NCBI RefSeq assembly: GCF_002006995.1
Contig: NZ_MRUL01000003.1
Coordinates: 1 to 64,000 of the forward strand
DNA length: 64,000 nucleotides
From: Izhakiella australiensis
GTDB lineage: Bacteria; Pseudomonadota; Gammaproteobacteria; Enterobacterales; Enterobacteriaceae
Reading direction: 5' to 3'
Both the position numbers and the translations under genes were made by a program. This document shows, one piece after another, positions 33,676 to 44,995 of this stretch. The notes under the pieces were generated by a model that was given only the letters and a program-made list of their open reading frames with translations, ran no database searches and had not been told where the DNA came from. How positions within the stretch are numbered: position 1 is the stretch's first letter; each line of letters starts with the position of its first letter.

Positions 33676-33821
33676 AAGCCACCCCGTTGAGAATTGAGTT
33701 TATTATTATCGTCTGCTCACAAAGAAATGTTGCGGCAGGTTAAATATAAGCGCAATTATATTTCTTCCGGCGCAAACTACCGGCAAACGGCGGCCTTTAA
33801 ACGCCTCAGGCTGGCGGGGAT

Positions 33822-34655
33822 TCAGCGCTCGACCTGCTGGAGAAATTCGCTCACCCAGGCGGGCACCACCTCGCTGGCCGGGCCGTATATTTTCTCGTCG
33901 AATTCACTGTTTACCTGGCTTGGTTCCAGATTGAGTTCAACGGTGTGCGCCCCCTGCAGCTTAGCCTCGTGTACAAAACCCGCCGCGGGGTAAACGTGGC
34001 CTGAGGTGCCGATAGCCAGAAAATAATCCGCCTCGGCAATTGCCTGATAAATATCATCCATTTGCAGAGGCATTTCACCAAACCACACCACATGCGGGCG
34101 CAGCGGCGAGGGAAACTGACAGCAATGACAGCGGTCATTCACGCCGACGTCTCCGGCCCAGTGCAGAATTTGGCCGCTCTGGCTGCAGCGCACCTTCAGC
34201 AGTTCGCCATGCATATGGATTACGTTGCCGTTGCCGGCGCGCTCGTGCAGGTTATCGATATTCTGCGTTACCACCAGCAGGTTATCGCCCAGCACCGTTT
34301 CCAGCCTGGCCAGCGCCTGGTGCGCCGGATTAGGCGAGATGTCAGGCTGTTGCAGCTGCTGGCGGCGGGCATTGTAGAACGCCTGCACCAGTGCCGGATC
34401 GCGGGCGAACCCTTCCGGCGTGGCGACATCTTCTACCTGATGCTCTTCCCATAAGCCATCCGCTGAACGAAAGGTACGGATACCGGATTCCGCAGAAATC
34501 CCTGCGCCGGTAAGCACAACCACCCTGGGTAAAGGATGGCGGGCGATTTCAAGGTTGCGGTCGCGTTCAAAAATTCGCTGCCTGAAGCGTTGATGCATCA
34601 GGCGGCGGCTCTTTTTATATCGAGCCAGTCGCAGGCGCCGACGGGAAATGCGCAT
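33822..34655 (-). CDS. cobB: NAD-dependent protein deacylase CobB (sirtuin)
   Basis: 277 residues, close to the long E. coli CobB. The NAD site [18 protein letters not shown], catalytic His in [11 protein letters not shown] and [12 protein letters not shown] are clear, and CHCC with an upstream Cys binds zinc. It removes acetyl and succinyl groups from lysine, including on Acs. The basic extension of about 40 residues at the N-terminus also occurs in E. coli; internal starts may give a shorter form. E. coli has nagK between cobB and lolE; here only 72 bp separate them. Confidence 0.95.
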   Translation of the reverse strand: MRISRRRLRLARYKKSRRLMHQRFRQRIFERDRNLEIARHPLPRVVVLTGAGISAESGIRTFRSADGLWEEHQVEDVATPEGFARDPALVQAFYNARRQQLQQPDISPNPAHQALARLETVLGDNLLVVTQNIDNLHERAGNGNVIHMHGELLKVRCSQSGQILHWAGDVGVNDRCHCCQFPSPLRPHVVWFGEMPLQMDDIYQAIAEADYFLAIGTSGHVYPAAGFVHEAKLQGAHTVELNLEPSQVNSEFDEKIYGPASEVVPAWVSEFLQQVER

Positions 34656-34727
34656 AAAAAATCCTCTGCTTCCTGAAATCAGATAAGGCGGGATGTGCCC
34701 GCCTTACCCTGGTCAATAGCCGCTCCG

Positions 34728-35972
34728 TTACTGGCCGCTGAGCACCCGCGCCGGGTCTATACGGCTGGCGCGCCGTGCCGGATACCAGCTGGCGATCAAG
34801 CTTAATAACAGTGAGGTTACCAATACGATTACCACGTCCTGCCAGTGCAGTTCGGAGGGCAAAAAATCAATAAAATAAATATCGCCCGACAGAAAATGAA
34901 AGCCGGTAACGGCTTCAATTCCGCGCATGATCGGCGTCAGATTCAGCGCCGCCAGCACGCCGACCACTACCCCGCTCAGGCTGCCTACCAGCCCGGCCAG
35001 CAGCCCGTACCAGACAAATATAGCGCGGATCAGACCATCTTTGGCGCCCAGCGTTCGCAGCACGGCAATATCGCTGCTCTTATCTTTCACCGCCATCACC
35101 AGCGTGGAGACGATGTTAAAACAGGCAACGCCGATCACCAGCACCATCGCCAGGTACATAATGGCGCGGATCATCTGGATATCGCGGTACATATAGCCAT
35201 AGGTGCCAATCCAGCTGCGGATATAAACGTAAGCCCGGGTCGCTTCTCCCGCCGCGCGCACCAGCTTATTGGCGCTGAACGGGTCCTGCGCCTTGATGGC
35301 TATGCCGGTGACGCTGTCGCCCATATCAAGATATTTTTGCGCATCGGCCAGCGGCACCAGCGCCAGACTGTGATCCAGCATGCCGCTAAGCTGCAGAATA
35401 CCGCTGACTTGCAGGCGAACGCGCTTTGGCTGTAATAATTTGTGCGCCGGATCGCTGTTGGGGATCATAATCGAGATCCAGTCGCCCTGCTTCACCTTCA
35501 GGCTGTTGGCCACGCCGTGGCCGAGGATTATTTGCTGTTTTCCCGCCGCGAAGCTTTGCCAGGCGTTATTCTGCACATAGTGCGGCAGCGCGCTGAGCTG
35601 CATTTCCTGCTGCGGGTCAACGCCCTTAACCTGAATAGCCTGTAGTTTGGCGCCGCTTTCAATCAAACCGGTGAAATTGATATAGGGCGCCGCCGCTGCC
35701 ACGCCCGGCACTTTACGCACCACCGGCAGCATCTGCGCCCAGCCGGTAAATGGCTGATTGACCGGCTCAATTTCCCCCTGCGGCACCACGGCAAGAATAC
35801 GGTTATTCAGCTCGCGTTCGAAACCGTTCATCGCACTAAGACCAACAATCAGCACCGCGACGCCAAGCGCGATGCCAACGGTAGAAATGACGGAGATCAG
35901 CGACACCATGCCGCCGCGACGTCGGCCGCGGCTAAAGCGCAATCCGAGCAGAAAAGAGAGAGAGCCCGCCAT
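34728..35972 (-). CDS. lolE: Lipoprotein-releasing system permease LolE
   Basis: 414 residues, same as E. coli. Four membrane helices (one after the N-terminus, three in the last third) and a large periplasmic domain between. [34 protein letters not shown] is the conserved first helix; [20 protein letters not shown] the end. With LolC and LolD2 it releases lipoproteins from the inner membrane to LolA. Starts right at the lolD stop (ATG/TAA overlap at 35972). Confidence 0.97.
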   Translation of the reverse strand: MAGSLSFLLGLRFSRGRRRGGMVSLISVISTVGIALGVAVLIVGLSAMNGFERELNNRILAVVPQGEIEPVNQPFTGWAQMLPVVRKVPGVAAAAPYINFTGLIESGAKLQAIQVKGVDPQQEMQLSALPHYVQNNAWQSFAAGKQQIILGHGVANSLKVKQGDWISIMIPNSDPAHKLLQPKRVRLQVSGILQLSGMLDHSLALVPLADAQKYLDMGDSVTGIAIKAQDPFSANKLVRAAGEATRAYVYIRSWIGTYGYMYRDIQMIRAIMYLAMVLVIGVACFNIVSTLVMAVKDKSSDIAVLRTLGAKDGLIRAIFVWYGLLAGLVGSLSGVVVGVLAALNLTPIMRGIEAVTGFHFLSGDIYFIDFLPSELHWQDVVIVLVTSLLLSLIASWYPARRASRIDPARVLSGQ

Positions 35973-36676
35973 TACAACATATCCGCCAGGGTAACGTCGG
36001 CGCTTAGCTGCCCATCGCGCATCTCCATCTGGCGCGGCAGACGTTTTGCCAGATGCAGATCGTGCGTCACCACCAGGAAAGCCGTTCCCTGGCGCGCATT
36101 CAGCTCACCGAGCAGATCGAATACCGCATCGGCATTGCGCGCATCAAGATTCCCCGTCGGTTCATCGGCCAGCACCAGGCGCGGATTGTTGACCAGTGCC
36201 CGCGCAATCGCCACCCGCTGGCGCTCGCCGCCGGAAAGCTCTGAGGGTCGGTGCGCTGCGCGCTGTGACAGACCAACCGCTTTCAGCATTTCCAGCGCCT
36301 GTTTTTGGGCCTCAGCGCTGCTTTTTTTGCCGATAAGCAGCGGCATCGCCACGTTTTCCAGGGCGCTAAAATCCGGCAGCAGGTGATGAAACTGATAAAT
36401 AAAACCGAGATCGCTATTGCGCAAATCGGCCCGCGCCGCCTGGGACAGCTTGCTCAGGGCTTTGCCGTTAAAAATCACCTCGCCGGAGGTTGGCGTATCC
36501 AACCCTCCCAGCAGATGCATCAGCGTGCTTTTACCCGATCCTGAGCTTCCCACTACGGCCATCATCTCTCCGGGGTTGATGCCGAATGACACATCGCGCA
36601 GCACGTCCGTCTGCACGCTGCCCTCCTGATAGCGTTTACACAGCTTGTCGCACTGCAACAGTAATGTATCACTCAT
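35972..36676 (-). CDS. lolD: Lipoprotein-releasing system ATPase LolD
   Basis: 234 residues. ABC ATPase with Walker [14 protein letters not shown], signature [15 protein letters not shown], Walker [14 protein letters not shown] and the switch His in VTHD. It powers LolCE release of outer-membrane lipoproteins. The start overlaps the lolC end by 8 bp and the stop meets lolE, so the three are one operon. The E. coli gene order lolC-lolD-lolE is kept. Confidence 0.97.
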   Translation of the reverse strand: MSDTLLLQCDKLCKRYQEGSVQTDVLRDVSFGINPGEMMAVVGSSGSGKSTLMHLLGGLDTPTSGEVIFNGKALSKLSQAARADLRNSDLGFIYQFHHLLPDFSALENVAMPLLIGKKSSAEAQKQALEMLKAVGLSQRAAHRPSELSGGERQRVAIARALVNNPRLVLADEPTGNLDARNADAVFDLLGELNARQGTAFLVVTHDLHLAKRLPRQMEMRDGQLSADVTLADML

Positions 36677-37868
36677 AACGTAAAGCCTCAGCGGGTTGAA
36701 CGGCGGCGGCGCGCCAGGAGGGATAAAGCGTAGAAAGCAGCGCGACCAGCATCGCCACCAGTAAAATAGTCACCACCTGCGAAACCGAGATCGCCACCGG
36801 CAGCGCCGCGCCTTCAAGGAACAGGCCAATCATCGGCATCAGGTTATTCAGCTGGCTGGCCAGCAGCACGCCGAGCAGCGTTCCCAACAGCGATCCGACG
36901 ATACCCGCACTCGCGCCCTGAACCATGAATACCGCCACGATCTGGCGACGGGTCAGGCCCTGCGTTTGCAGAATAGCGACTTCACCCTGTTTTTCCATAA
37001 TCAGCAGCCCAAGGGAGGTAATAATATTGAAAGCCGCGACGGCAACGATCAGGCTTAGCAGCAAGCCCATCATATTTTTTTCCATCCGTACGGCCTGGAA
37101 CAGCTCGCCTTTGCGTTCGCGCCAGTCCTTCCACACCATCCCGGCAGGCAAAGCCTGATGGCTGAGGCTGTCAACATCCAGCGGCTTATTCAACCACAGA
37201 CGCCAGCCGGTAATATTGCCGGGCGGATAGAGCATCAGCCGCGAAGCATCCTGCTGATTAACCAAAATCTGATAGCTGTCGACGTCGCTGTTAGCGGCAT
37301 AAGTACCTGCAACGGTAAACAGCCGCTGGCTGGGAATGCGCCCCACTGGCGTAAACTGGCTGGCCGAGGGCACCATCAGGCGCAGCCGGTCGCCGCGCTT
37401 GACGCCGAGCTGGCTGGCAAGCTGTTCACCGAGGATCACATTGTACTTACCGGGCTGCAGCACATCGGCATTGCTGTTAACCAGAAAACGCAGCAGCGGA
37501 TCTTTTTCGCCAGGATTGATGCCGATCATCACGCCGACGCCAACGCTGGCTGCACTCTGCATAACCACATCGCCGGTGGTTAGCGGCGTAATATCGCTGA
37601 CGCCGTGAAGTTTCAGTTCGTTGGCCGGATGTTGGGCGGGATTAATCGATCCCTGCTCGCTGGTGATAAGCGCCTGCGGCATCAGGCTGAGGGTGCTTTT
37701 CTCCAGCTCCCGCTCGAAGCCGTTCATCACCGACAGAACGGTTACCAGCGCCATTACGCCAAGCGTAATACCAATAGCAGATAGCCAGGAGACAAACCGC
37801 CCGAAGCGGTCGGAGGCGCGTCCACGCATGTAACGCAGACCAATGAATAACGCAACAGGTTGATACAT
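36669..37868 (-). CDS. lolC: Lipoprotein-releasing system permease LolC
   Basis: 399 residues from the ATG at 37868 ([16 protein letters not shown]), equal to E. coli; a start at 37892 would add 8 residues. Four membrane helices and a large periplasmic domain that binds LolA through a hook. [20 protein letters not shown] and SVAAFNII-type helices match the family. LolC and LolE form the asymmetric transporter core. First gene of lolCDE, transcribed away from mfd. Confidence 0.97.
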   Translation of the reverse strand: MYQPVALFIGLRYMRGRASDRFGRFVSWLSAIGITLGVMALVTVLSVMNGFERELEKSTLSLMPQALITSEQGSINPAQHPANELKLHGVSDITPLTTGDVVMQSAASVGVGVMIGINPGEKDPLLRFLVNSNADVLQPGKYNVILGEQLASQLGVKRGDRLRLMVPSASQFTPVGRIPSQRLFTVAGTYAANSDVDSYQILVNQQDASRLMLYPPGNITGWRLWLNKPLDVDSLSHQALPAGMVWKDWRERKGELFQAVRMEKNMMGLLLSLIVAVAAFNIITSLGLLIMEKQGEVAILQTQGLTRRQIVAVFMVQGASAGIVGSLLGTLLGVLLASQLNNLMPMIGLFLEGAALPVAISVSQVVTILLVAMLVALLSTLYPSWRAAAVQPAEALRYE

Positions 37869-38113
37869 GAGATCCGTCTTTGTGGCGCTCAAAGCGAGAA
37901 ATTAACCCCGCATCATAAAGTACCGCTGCGTGATATGGAACCTCTAAGCCTCTGAGTTAAGGACTTTGTTTTGTCAACTTATTAACGGCGATGGCCCGGC
38001 GCATAAAAAACCAGCAAAAAGCGTCGCTATTAACGGATTATTAACTCGCCCTGCCTTACCCTGATGGTTATACCCTGCGTAGCGCGACGGAGGGTTAACC
38101 AGGAGGTGATACG

Positions 38114-38311
38114 ATGATCAAATACCCGAAAGGCAGCATCGTTAAGCACAAAAGCGGTGATATCACCGGCGAGGTGGTCAACACCTTTGAACAGGGCGAA
38201 AAATCCTGCGGCTACTATATAAAATGGGATGATGGCAGCCACAGCTATCATGCAGAGCAGGAGCTTAACTGGGCTGACGCCAACCGGCCGATGTTCCATC
38301 CACAGCAATAA
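38114..38311 (+). CDS. Small protein of unknown function with ideal ribosome site
   Basis: 65 residues. The ATG at 38114 follows AGGAGGTGAT at 5 bases, a perfect 16S match, so expression is likely. The sequence MIKYPKGSIVKHKSGDITGE, then GYYIKWDDGSHSYHAEQELNW suggests a small beta-rich (SH3-like) fold. I do not know the family. It lies alone between lolC and mfd, where E. coli has ycfT. Probably its own transcript. Confidence 0.7.
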   Translation: MIKYPKGSIVKHKSGDITGEVVNTFEQGEKSCGYYIKWDDGSHSYHAEQELNWADANRPMFHPQQ

Positions 38312-38480
38312 CCGCACCGTCTTAATAGCGATACACTGAGGTTAGCCAACAGCAACAAGCCACATTGACCAGACTGGACCGCCGGGCGGAAGTTGCGTAA
38401 ACTCCCGCCGGTATGCTTATTGCCTGATCTGAAAAGGTTTGTACCGCTCTCCATTCAGAGAAGAGATCGCTTAACTGACT

Positions 38481-41400
38481 ATGCCACAAAAAAATCGTTA
38501 TACCTTGCCGGTAAAAGCTGGCGACACCCGCCAGCTAGGGCAGCTCACCGGCGCTGCCAGCGCGGTAGAATGCGCAGAAATACTCACTCGTCATGATGGA
38601 CCCGCGCTGCTGATTACGCCGGATATGCAAAGCGCTCTGCGGCTGCAGGACGAAATCAGCCAGTTTAGCCAACAGCCCGTTTTCAGCCTGTCAGACTGGG
38701 AAACCCTCCCTTTCGACAGCTTTTCTCCCCATCAGGAAATTATTTCTTCGCGCCTGGCAACTCTGTATCAGCTCCCCACGCTAAAGAGCGGCCTGCTGAT
38801 TTTACCGGTCAATACCCTGATGCAGCGCGTCTGTCCCCACAGCTATCTGCACGGCCATGCACTGGTGATGGAAAAAGGCCAGGCTGTGGCTCGTGACCGG
38901 CTCATAACGCAGCTCGACCAGGCGGGCTACCGGCATGTTGATCAGGTGATGGAACATGGTGAGTACGCCACTCGCGGCGCGCTGCTTGATCTATTCCCGA
39001 TGGGCAGTGAACAGCCTTATCGCATTGATTTTTTTGATGACGAAATTGACAGCCTGCGCCTGTTCGATGTTGATACTCAACGTACGCTGGAAGAAGTTCC
39101 GGCAATTAACCTGCTGCCGGCCCACGAATTTCCAACCGATAAAAACGCCATTGAGCTGTTTCGCAGCCGCTGGCGCGAACACTTTGACGTCAGGCGCGAC
39201 GCGGAGCATGTTTATCAGCAGGTCAGTAAAGGCACGCTTCCTGCCGGCATCGAATACTGGCAACCGCTGTTTTTTGAACAGCCCCTGTCCGACCTGTTCA
39301 GCTACCTGCCCGCCAATACGCTGCTGATCTGCTGTAGCGATCTTGAGAGTAGCGCCGACCGCTTCTGGCTGGACGTCACCTCGCGCTACGAAAGCCGGCG
39401 AGTCGATCCGATGCGCCCGCTGCTGGTCCCGGAGAGCCTGTGGCTGAAAACCGATCAGCTTTTTGCCGGTCTGAAAAAGTGGCCGCGCATTCAGCTTAGT
39501 CAGCAAACCCTTGAGCAGCGCGGCGGCGTGACCAACCTCGATTACCGGCCGCTACCGCCGCTGGCGGTTGAGCCGCAGGCCAAAGCGCCGCTGGATGCGC
39601 TGCGTCAGTTTATCGAGCAGTTTGACGGCGCGGTGATCTTCTCGGTGGAATCGGAAGGACGGCGTGAAACGTTGCAGGAGCTGCTGGCGCGCATCAAACT
39701 GCGCCCGCAGGCGCTGGATCATATCGACGATGCAGGTCAGCACGGACACTGGCTGATGCTGGGCGCCAGCGAGCAGGGCTTTATCGATGCCGAACGCCAG
39801 CGCGCGCTGATTTGTGAAGGCGACCTGCTGGGCGAACGCGTCAATCGCCGACGTCAGGATAATCGCCGCACCATTAATCCCGACGTGCTTATCCGCAACC
39901 TCGCGGAACTGCGCCCCGGCCAGCCGGTAGTACATCTTGAACACGGTGTAGGACGCTACAACGGCCTGACGACCCTGGAAACCGGCGGCGTCAAAGCAGA
40001 ATATCTGATGCTCTCTTACGCAGGCGATGCGAAGCTCTACGTGCCGGTTTCATCGCTGCATCTGATCAGCCGCTACGCTGGCGGCGCGGAAGAAAATGCA
40101 CCGCTGCATAAGCTGGGTAGCGATGCCTGGCAGCGCGCCCGGCAAAAGGCGGCGGAAAAAGTCCGCGATGTGGCGGCTGAACTGCTGGATATTTATGCCC
40201 AGCGCGCCGCCAAGCCCGGCTTTGCCTTTAAGCACGACAAACAGCAATACCAGCTATTTTGCGAAGGCTTCCCGTTTGAGGCAACCATCGATCAGACTCA
40301 GACCATCAACGCGGTACTGAGCGATATGTGCCAGCCGCTGGCAATGGATCGTCTGGTATGCGGCGACGTCGGCTTTGGCAAAACGGAGGTGGCGATGCGT
40401 GCCGCGTTCCTGGCGGTAGAAAACAGCAAGCAGGTTGCGGTACTGGTGCCAACCACATTGCTTGCTCAGCAGCACTATGAAAACTTCCGTGACCGCTTTG
40501 CCAACTGGCCGGTGCGTATTGAAGTGCTGTCGCGCTTTCGCAGCGCCAAAGAGCAAAGTCAGGTATTAGAGGCGGCGGCCGAAGGCAAGATCGATATTCT
40601 CATCGGCACCCATAAGCTGCTGCAAAGCGATATTAAGTGGCGCGATCTCGGCCTGCTGATCGTCGATGAAGAACACCGCTTTGGCGTGCGGCACAAAGAG
40701 CGAATCAAAGCCATGCGCGCCGACGTCGATATTCTGACGCTGACCGCGACGCCGATCCCACGCACGCTTAATATGGCCATGAGTGGCATCCGCGATCTGT
40801 CGATTATCGCTACGCCGCCCGCCCGTCGCCTGGCGGTAAAAACCTTTGTGCGCGAGTATGATGCGCTCGTGGTGCGCGAGGCTATCCTGCGTGAGGTGCT
40901 GCGCGGCGGCCAGGTTTACTATCTGTATAACGATGTGGAAAACATCGACAAGGCCGCTAAGCGCCTGGCCGATCTGGTGCCGGAGGCCCGCGTCGCCGTG
41001 GGTCATGGTCAGATGCGCGAGCGTGACCTTGAACGGGTGATGAATGATTTTCACCACCAGCGTTTCAACGTGCTGGTATGTACCACCATCATCGAAACCG
41101 GGATTGATATTCCCACCGCCAATACCATCATTATTGAGCGTGCCGATCACTTCGGTCTGGCTCAGCTCCATCAGCTGCGCGGACGCGTTGGTCGCTCTCA
41201 CCACCAGGCCTATGCCTGGCTGCTGACGCCCCATCCGAAAGCTATGACCGCTGATGCCCATAAGCGGCTGGAAGCCATCGCCAGCCTTGAGGATCTGGGC
41301 GCCGGCTTTGCGCTGGCAACCCATGATCTGGAAATACGCGGCGCGGGCGAGCTGCTGGGCAAAGGCCAGAGCGGCCAGATGGAAAGCATTGGCTTTTCGC

Positions 41401-41924
41401 TCTATATGGAACTCCTGGAGAACGCCGTTGAGGCGCTGAAAGACGGGCGCGAACCGTCGCTGGAAGATCTTATCAACAATCAGACCGACGTTGAGCTGCG
41501 CATGCCTGCGCTGCTGCCGGATGACTACATACCCGATGTGAATACCCGGCTGTCGCTGTATAAACGCATCGCCAGCGCGGCAACGGAGTCCGAGCTCAAT
41601 GAGCTGAAGGTAGAGTTGATTGACCGCTTTGGCAAACTGCCTGATGCCGCCCGTAACCTGCTTGATTGCGCGGCGTTGCGTCTGACGGCGCAGCGTATCG
41701 GCATCCGCCGTATTGAGGCCAGCGATAAAGGGGGTTACATCGAGTTCGCGGCAAAAAACAATGTCGATCCAAACTGGCTCATTGGTCTGCTGCAAAAAGA
41801 TCCTGCGCAGTGGAAACTGGACGGTCCGACGCGGCTCAAATTTATCCGCGACCTGACCGAGCGCAAGGTGCGCATGGAATGGCTGCAAACCCTGCTAAAT
41901 GACATGCCTTTGCTGGCTGAATAA
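38481..41924 (+). CDS. mfd: Transcription-repair coupling factor Mfd
   Basis: 1147 residues (E. coli 1148). N-terminal UvrB-like domains (ITPDMQSALRLQDE, SLSDWETLPFDSFSPHQEIIS), then the CarD-like RNA-polymerase interaction domain at about residues 470-550 (GQPVVHLEHGVGRYNGL), and a RecG-type translocase with Walker A GDVGFGKTEVAMR, DEEHRFG, TATPIPRTLNMAM, and GRVGRSHHQAYAW. It pushes stalled RNA polymerase off and recruits UvrA. The last domain is auto-inhibitory. Complete and intact. Confidence 0.98.
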   Translation: MPQKNRYTLPVKAGDTRQLGQLTGAASAVECAEILTRHDGPALLITPDMQSALRLQDEISQFSQQPVFSLSDWETLPFDSFSPHQEIISSRLATLYQLPTLKSGLLILPVNTLMQRVCPHSYLHGHALVMEKGQAVARDRLITQLDQAGYRHVDQVMEHGEYATRGALLDLFPMGSEQPYRIDFFDDEIDSLRLFDVDTQRTLEEVPAINLLPAHEFPTDKNAIELFRSRWREHFDVRRDAEHVYQQVSKGTLPAGIEYWQPLFFEQPLSDLFSYLPANTLLICCSDLESSADRFWLDVTSRYESRRVDPMRPLLVPESLWLKTDQLFAGLKKWPRIQLSQQTLEQRGGVTNLDYRPLPPLAVEPQAKAPLDALRQFIEQFDGAVIFSVESEGRRETLQELLARIKLRPQALDHIDDAGQHGHWLMLGASEQGFIDAERQRALICEGDLLGERVNRRRQDNRRTINPDVLIRNLAELRPGQPVVHLEHGVGRYNGLTTLETGGVKAEYLMLSYAGDAKLYVPVSSLHLISRYAGGAEENAPLHKLGSDAWQRARQKAAEKVRDVAAELLDIYAQRAAKPGFAFKHDKQQYQLFCEGFPFEATIDQTQTINAVLSDMCQPLAMDRLVCGDVGFGKTEVAMRAAFLAVENSKQVAVLVPTTLLAQQHYENFRDRFANWPVRIEVLSRFRSAKEQSQVLEAAAEGKIDILIGTHKLLQSDIKWRDLGLLIVDEEHRFGVRHKERIKAMRADVDILTLTATPIPRTLNMAMSGIRDLSIIATPPARRLAVKTFVREYDALVVREAILREVLRGGQVYYLYNDVENIDKAAKRLADLVPEARVAVGHGQMRERDLERVMNDFHHQRFNVLVCTTIIETGIDIPTANTIIIERADHFGLAQLHQLRGRVGRSHHQAYAWLLTPHPKAMTADAHKRLEAIASLEDLGAGFALATHDLEIRGAGELLGKGQSGQMESIGFSLYMELLENAVEALKDGREPSLEDLINNQTDVELRMPALLPDDYIPDVNTRLSLYKRIASAATESELNELKVELIDRFGKLPDAARNLLDCAALRLTAQRIGIRRIEASDKGGYIEFAAKNNVDPNWLIGLLQKDPAQWKLDGPTRLKFIRDLTERKVRMEWLQTLLNDMPLLAE

Positions 41925-41952
41925 ATAAAAAAGCCGCCGGGAAACCGGCGGC
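41925..41952 (-). terminator. Terminator between mfd and ycfJ
   Basis: GCCGCCGG and CCGGCGGC arms, with loop of GAAA type, followed on the minus strand by TTTTTTATT. It mainly ends ycfJ; the plus strand lacks a T-run. Confidence 0.8.
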
Positions 41953-41983
41953 GATGCTGTGCTGAGCCTTCGCCCTGCTGAAA

Positions 41984-42523
41984 TCATGCCTGATCGTTGA
42001 TCACCAGCTGACCGTTGCTGTCGATCGGTATACGGGTGCCGGGGTCTTTGTCCATGCGGATTTTGCCCTGCTCGTTACCAATTTTATAGGTCACATCATA
42101 ACCCAACATTTTATCCTGCTTGTCGTAGACCGTCTTACAGCGCTGCTCACGCGTCGTGTAAGTATCACTATTTTGCATATAGCCCTGAACTTGGTTACCG
42201 GCATAGCCACCGCCCAGCGCGCCGGCAACGGTTGCGACATCACGACCGCGTCCACCGCCAATCTGATGGCCCAGCACGCCGCCTGCTACCGCTCCCAGCA
42301 CCGATCCGGCAATGCGGTTTTCATCACGAACTGGCCGGCGATGGGTCAGGGTGACGTTACGGCATTCCTGACGTGGATTTTTAATTGTCTCTTTAATGGG
42401 TGTTGCGGAGAGCACCTGAGCGTATTGAGGGCCGCGATCGAAAACATTCATGCCTGCGACAGCCGCAACGCCCAGCGCCGCTGCGACACCGATTCCAATT
42501 CCCGCCAACATTGATTTGTTCAC
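41984..42523 (-). CDS. ycfJ: YcfJ, glycine-zipper membrane protein
   Basis: 179 residues from a GTG at 42523 with AGGAGG six bases upstream; this gives the exact length of E. coli YcfJ. The open frame is longer but has no support upstream. Residues 5-25 (LAGIGIGVAAALGVAAVAG) anchor it, and GSVLGAVAGGVLGHQIGGGRGRDVATVAGALGGGYAGNQVQG is a glycine zipper, as in lipoprotein SlyB-like proteins. Role is unknown; it may work in the envelope. E. coli has comR, bhsA and ldtC between it and mfd, absent here. Confidence 0.9.
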   Translation of the reverse strand: MNKSMLAGIGIGVAAALGVAAVAGMNVFDRGPQYAQVLSATPIKETIKNPRQECRNVTLTHRRPVRDENRIAGSVLGAVAGGVLGHQIGGGRGRDVATVAGALGGGYAGNQVQGYMQNSDTYTTREQRCKTVYDKQDKMLGYDVTYKIGNEQGKIRMDKDPGTRIPIDSNGQLVINDQA

Positions 42524-42807
42524 AGGGAACCTCCTGAAAAAACAGTTACCGCGCATTATGGCCTTCCGAACTCTATGGTCCTGGTGTTGGCTACCCGACG
42601 TGCGCGACGCGTCGCTGTATTTAGCAAAATTTTGAAAGAAATTGTTAAGGCGAGCTATAAGAAAAAGGGAGGAAATACATAGAAGATGATAAGAAAAACT
42701 GGTTTTCAGAGGACTCTTAATATAAGTGACAATGTCACACGTTAACTTAAGATATTGCTTTTTAATATAAAATTTTGTGACCACGTCACAAGTGGTCACA
42801 TTGATAA

Positions 42808-44112
42808 TTAATGTAATTTCAGCCGGGGCCGGATAACACGGTTAAGACTGCCCACCAGCATCATTAAGCCGGTCTTAAAGTAACCGTGCAGCGCAATCTG
42901 GTGCATACGGTAGAGTGAAATGTAGACAAAACGCGCAATTCGCCCCTCGATCATCATAGAGCCTTTGGTCAGATTGCCCATCAGACTGCCAACGGTACTG
43001 AATCGGGAAAGAGAAACCAGCGAGCCATGGTCTTTATAGACGTACGCTTTCATGCTGCCGCCCTTCATATCGGCCAGTATGTTGGCCAGTACGCAGGAAG
43101 CCATCTGGTGGGCTGACTGAGCGCGCGGCGGTACAAACTTACCGTCAGGCAGCTGGCAGGAAGCACAGTCGCCAATGGCATAGATAGCCGGATCGCGGCT
43201 GGTCTGCAGCGTCGGCGTCACCACCAGCTGATTAATACGATTAGTTTCCAGGCCGCCGATATCCTTCATAAAGTCCGGCGCCTTAATACCCGCCGCCCAT
43301 ACCATCAGGTCAGCCTCGATAAATTCTTCCGATTGAGTATGCATACCGTGGCTATCGGCGCTGGTCACCATGGTTTTGGTTAATACCCGCACCCCCAGCT
43401 TGGTTAGCTCCTGATGGGCAGCGGCCGAAATGCGCGGCGGCAGCGCCGGCAAAATGCGCTCGCCAGCTTCGACTAGCGTGACGTTCAGCGCCCGGTTATC
43501 CAGTCCCCGATAGCCGTAGCTGTGCAACTCTTTAACCGCGTTATGCAGCTCTGCCGAGAGTTCAACGCCGGTGGCGCCGCCGCCGACGATGGCGATATTA
43601 ACCCTTTCACGCGCCCCGTTGCTGGCGGAGAATTTCAAAAACAGATTCAGCATTTCATTGTGGAAACGCCGCGCCTGGTGTGGGTTATCGAGGAAAATAC
43701 AATTTTCTTTTACCCCCGGCGTGCCGAAATCATTCGACGCGCTGCCCAGCGCCATAATCAGCGTATCGTAGGGCAGCTCGCGGGCGGGAACCAGCAGCTC
43801 GCCCTGTTCATCACGGATTTCAGCCAGCTGTAATGATTTGCTTTCGCGATTGATATCGGTAAGCGTGCCTAGCTGAAACAGGAAGTGATGGTTGCGCGCA
43901 TGAGCCAGATAGCTTATCGCGTCCAGGCCTTCATCCAGTGAACCGGTGGCGACCTCATGCAGTAATGGTTTCCACAGATGGCTGTGATTGCGATCCACCA
44001 GGGTAATTTCTGCTTTTTTCTTCCGGCCTAATTTGTCTCCGAGCTGGGTTGCCAGCTCCAGACCACCGGCTCCCCCGCCGATAATTACTATTTTTTTCAT
44101 AGTTGTAGTCAA
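42808..44112 (-). CDS. ndh: NADH dehydrogenase II (Ndh)
   Basis: 434 residues, same as E. coli. Peripheral membrane flavoprotein that passes electrons from NADH to ubiquinone without proton pumping. FAD site [17 protein letters not shown] at the start and the NAD site [21 protein letters not shown] in the middle; GDCASC near 320 binds [15 protein letters not shown] ends the membrane-association part. In E. coli FNR represses ndh without oxygen; a matching palindrome lies upstream (44243-44256). Confidence 0.97.
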   Translation of the reverse strand: MTTTMKKIVIIGGGAGGLELATQLGDKLGRKKKAEITLVDRNHSHLWKPLLHEVATGSLDEGLDAISYLAHARNHHFLFQLGTLTDINRESKSLQLAEIRDEQGELLVPARELPYDTLIMALGSASNDFGTPGVKENCIFLDNPHQARRFHNEMLNLFLKFSASNGARERVNIAIVGGGATGVELSAELHNAVKELHSYGYRGLDNRALNVTLVEAGERILPALPPRISAAAHQELTKLGVRVLTKTMVTSADSHGMHTQSEEFIEADLMVWAAGIKAPDFMKDIGGLETNRINQLVVTPTLQTSRDPAIYAIGDCASCQLPDGKFVPPRAQSAHQMASCVLANILADMKGGSMKAYVYKDHGSLVSLSRFSTVGSLMGNLTKGSMMIEGRIARFVYISLYRMHQIALHGYFKTGLMMLVGSLNRVIRPRLKLH

Positions 44113-44413
44113 ACGACCCCCTTGAAATGTAAATCAACAGTTAAGTAAAGGTTAAAAATATCCTTACTAAACATAGGGTTGGCGACATTAAATCGCAAGC
44201 TGGGAGGAGAATATCACGCGGCGTTGTCTACGGGTACAAATATTGACGCAGGTCAAACTTTATTGCTGATAACTCAGATTAATACGACTTTACGGGCGCT
44301 TTCAGGCTTGAAAAATACCGGCCAGGCTGAAACAAGGGGTCCCGCACGGTAAAGCACGCGGGACGCGATACACAGGCGGCGCGGCGTCATTAGCCCGCCC
44401 GCGGTTACGGGCG
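44113..44413. other. ndh upstream region
   Basis: Non-coding. Holds the FNR-like site and, close to ycfP, a GTCCCGC/GCGGGAC hairpin (44339-44364) with a weak T-rich tail on the minus strand, possibly the end of the hinT-ycfP transcripts. The ndh promoter itself was not assigned. Confidence 0.5.
44243..44256. promoter_or_regulatory. FNR-like binding site upstream of ndh
   Basis: TTGACGCAGGTCAA has the TTGAC-N4-GTCAA symmetry of an FNR box (consensus TTGAT-N4-ATCAA), 131 bp before the ndh start, where E. coli has FNR repressor sites. Confidence 0.5.
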
Positions 44414-44956
44414 TTAACCAAGGGTTTTGAAGGCTTTAATACGCTGTAAATGGGGAGAGATATTTTTGAATTTATGTCCGGCGTCATTATCCCAGATGAT
44501 TTCATAGAAGGGATGCAGTTCTTCAGCACTGCGCGCGCTGTCCAGCGCTTCATCCTGGCGCGAGAGAACCACCAGACAGCGGTCGCGGTTTTTTTCGCGA
44601 AAATTGCTGACGCATTTGGTGGCGATATGCTGATACTCTTCCGGGCGGTCAATTTTTCCCACCATGTTCTCGACCGGCCACAGGTTGGGATTAAACATAA
44701 CCTGACGGATGTCGCACAAAAAACCAATTCGCTCAGCCCAGTAGCCCCCCAGGCCAACGCCGCAGATCAGCGGTCGCTCATCGACATTGAGCTGCAGCAT
44801 TTTATCGGTCTCTTTAAGCAGGTGCTGCATATCATGTTTTGGATGGCGGCTGCTGTAGCTGAGCAGCCGCACATCAGGATCGATGAACTGTAATTGAAGT
44901 ACTTTTTCATGGTTGCCGGGGCTATTGGCATCAAAACCGTGCAGATAGATAATCAT
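44414..44956 (-). CDS. ycfP: YcfP esterase-like protein (UPF0227)
   Basis: 180 residues, the E. coli length. Alpha/beta-hydrolase start [17 protein letters not shown], but the nucleophile elbow reads [10 protein letters not shown], so the usual Ser is replaced and activity is doubtful, as in E. coli. [15 protein letters not shown] and [15 protein letters not shown] are conserved. Last gene of the hinT-ycfL-lpoB-thiK-nagZ-ycfP set, 39 bp after nagZ. Function unknown. Confidence 0.93.
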   Translation of the reverse strand: MIIYLHGFDANSPGNHEKVLQLQFIDPDVRLLSYSSRHPKHDMQHLLKETDKMLQLNVDERPLICGVGLGGYWAERIGFLCDIRQVMFNPNLWPVENMVGKIDRPEEYQHIATKCVSNFREKNRDRCLVVLSRQDEALDSARSAEELHPFYEIIWDNDAGHKFKNISPHLQRIKAFKTLG

Positions 44957-44995
44957 TGCTTTCCTCCAATGCTATACACCCCGGCGGCATCAACA

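Noticed and set aside
33694-33993. Small frame between pepT and cobB
   Set aside because: Mostly antisense to the end of cobB with no support.
40566-41888. 440-codon frame antisense to mfd
   Set aside because: Composition shadow of a GC-rich gene; no ribosome site, no motif, and mfd is clearly the coding strand.
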